Assembly: GCA_017984035.1 (NCBI GenBank)
Contig: JAGOAF010000050.1
Location: forward strand, 1 to 7,214
Length of the DNA: 7,214 nucleotides
Reading direction: 5' to 3'
Origin: Flavobacterium sp.
GTDB lineage: Bacteria > Bacteroidota > Bacteroidia > Flavobacteriales > Flavobacteriaceae
Positions 6,631 through 7,214 of the stretch are shown piece by piece. Numbering within the stretch: the first letter of the stretch is position 1; every line of letters begins with the position of its first letter. A model generated the notes under the pieces. That model ran no database searches. It was not told where the DNA came from and saw only the letters and a program-made list of their open reading frames with translations. The position numbers were made by a program, and so were the translations under genes.

Positions 6631-7214
6631 ATGCAACTATTAGATGGAAAAAAGACATCGGAAGATATCAAACAAGAAATTGCAGCTGAGGTTCAAAAAA
6701 TGAAAGCCAATGGCGAAAAAGTACCTCACTTAGCCGCAGTTTTGGTTGGAAATAATGGCGCGAGTTTAACTTATGTGGGCAGCAAAGTGCGTTCATGTGA
6801 ACAAATTGGTTTTGAATCGACTTTGGTTTCTTTGCCAGAGACGATTACAGAAAGCGAATTGTTGGCTAAGATTGCTGATTTGAACGAAGATGATAATTTG
6901 GACGGTTTTATAGTGCAATTGCCTTTACCCAAACACATCAACGAAGAAAAGATATTGATGGCGATTCACCCTGATAAAGATGTGGATGGTTTTCACCCAA
7001 CGAATTTTGGTAAAATGGCTTTGGAAATGGAAACATTTTTGCCAGCTACTCCGTTTGGAATCATGCAGTTGTTAGAGCGTTACAAAGTAGAAACCGCTGG
7101 AAAACATACTGTGGTTATTGGAAGAAGTCATATTGTGGGTCGCCCAATGAGTATTTTGATGAGTCGCAAAGGATATCCTGGAGATTCAACGGTAACCTTG
7201 ACACACAGTAGAAC
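6631..7214 (+). CDS. folD: Bifunctional methylenetetrahydrofolate dehydrogenase/cyclohydrolase FolD, N-terminal two thirds, cut by window edge
   Basis: Cytoplasmic one-carbon enzyme that oxidises 5,10-methylene-tetrahydrofolate with NAD(P)+ and hydrolyses the methenyl product to 10-formyl-tetrahydrofolate. The frame is open for 194 codons to the right edge; the family is usually about 285-300 residues. The catalytic domain carries Tyr48 and Lys52 in YVGSK, the counterparts of the active-site Tyr and Lys of the family. NEDDNLDGFIVQLPLP (85-100) fits the first FolD signature. KDVDGFHPTN (116-125) carries the conserved Asp119, and PATPFGIMQLL (138-148) has Ala where many homologues have Cys. The nucleotide-binding domain begins with VVIGRSHIVGRPM (161-173). 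The second signature (PGGVGP) lies outside the window. The 37-base gap after ffh has no promoter-like box or hairpin, so folD is probably co-transcribed with ffh. The ATG at 6631 gives the typical MQLLDGKK start. Confidence 0.95.
   Translation, partial: MQLLDGKKTSEDIKQEIAAEVQKMKANGEKVPHLAAVLVGNNGASLTYVGSKVRSCEQIGFESTLVSLPETITESELLAKIADLNEDDNLDGFIVQLPLPKHINEEKILMAIHPDKDVDGFHPTNFGKMALEMETFLPATPFGIMQLLERYKVETAGKHTVVIGRSHIVGRPMSILMSRKGYPGDSTVTLTHSR

Noticed and set aside
6300..6671. Minus-strand open frame of 123 codons, rich in His, Ser and Phe
   Set aside because: The composition is what results from reading the Met/Lys-rich Ffh M domain backwards; it also overlaps the folD start.

Overview
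This window reads as chromosomal housekeeping DNA from a member of the Bacteroidota, most likely the family Flavobacteriaceae and close to Flavobacterium. Three things support this. The base composition is AT-rich. Promoters have the Bacteroidota form (a TTG-like -33 box and TAnnTTTG at -7) instead of TTGACA/TATAAT, and clear Shine-Dalgarno sequences are absent. The proteins are flavobacterial in style: HtpG with a DQGLGM motif, ArgRS with KMKSREG, and a KAS III longer than the E. coli enzyme.

Layout, left to right. Bases 1-998 (minus strand) hold the N-terminal half of the Hsp90 chaperone htpG, cut by the left edge. Bases 999-1135 are a divergent control region with back-to-back candidate promoters. 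Bases 1136-2068 (plus) encode an orphan ABC-transporter ATPase with a FbpC/PotA-like C-terminal extension. Bases 2149-3156 encode a beta-ketoacyl-ACP synthase III (FabH type) followed by a strong intrinsic terminator. Bases 3309-5087 encode arginyl-tRNA synthetase (argS), with its own promoter and a strong terminator. Bases 5235-6593 encode the signal recognition particle GTPase Ffh, with its own promoter. Bases 6631-7214 begin folD, which is cut by the right edge and probably co-transcribed with ffh.

The genes do not form one pathway. They cover protein folding (HtpG), transport (ABC ATPase), fatty-acid initiation (FabH), translation (ArgRS), membrane targeting (Ffh) and one-carbon metabolism (FolD). 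argS is a self-contained unit between two terminators, and ffh-folD looks like a two-gene unit.

I found no mobile element, CRISPR array, tRNA, rRNA, recognisable riboswitch or defence system, and no convincing undescribed system. The points worth a second look are modest: two start sites that the promoters place downstream of the longest open frame, the divergent htpG/ABC control region with a small palindrome, the missing permease for the ABC ATPase, and an extra 16 residues in the KAS III.
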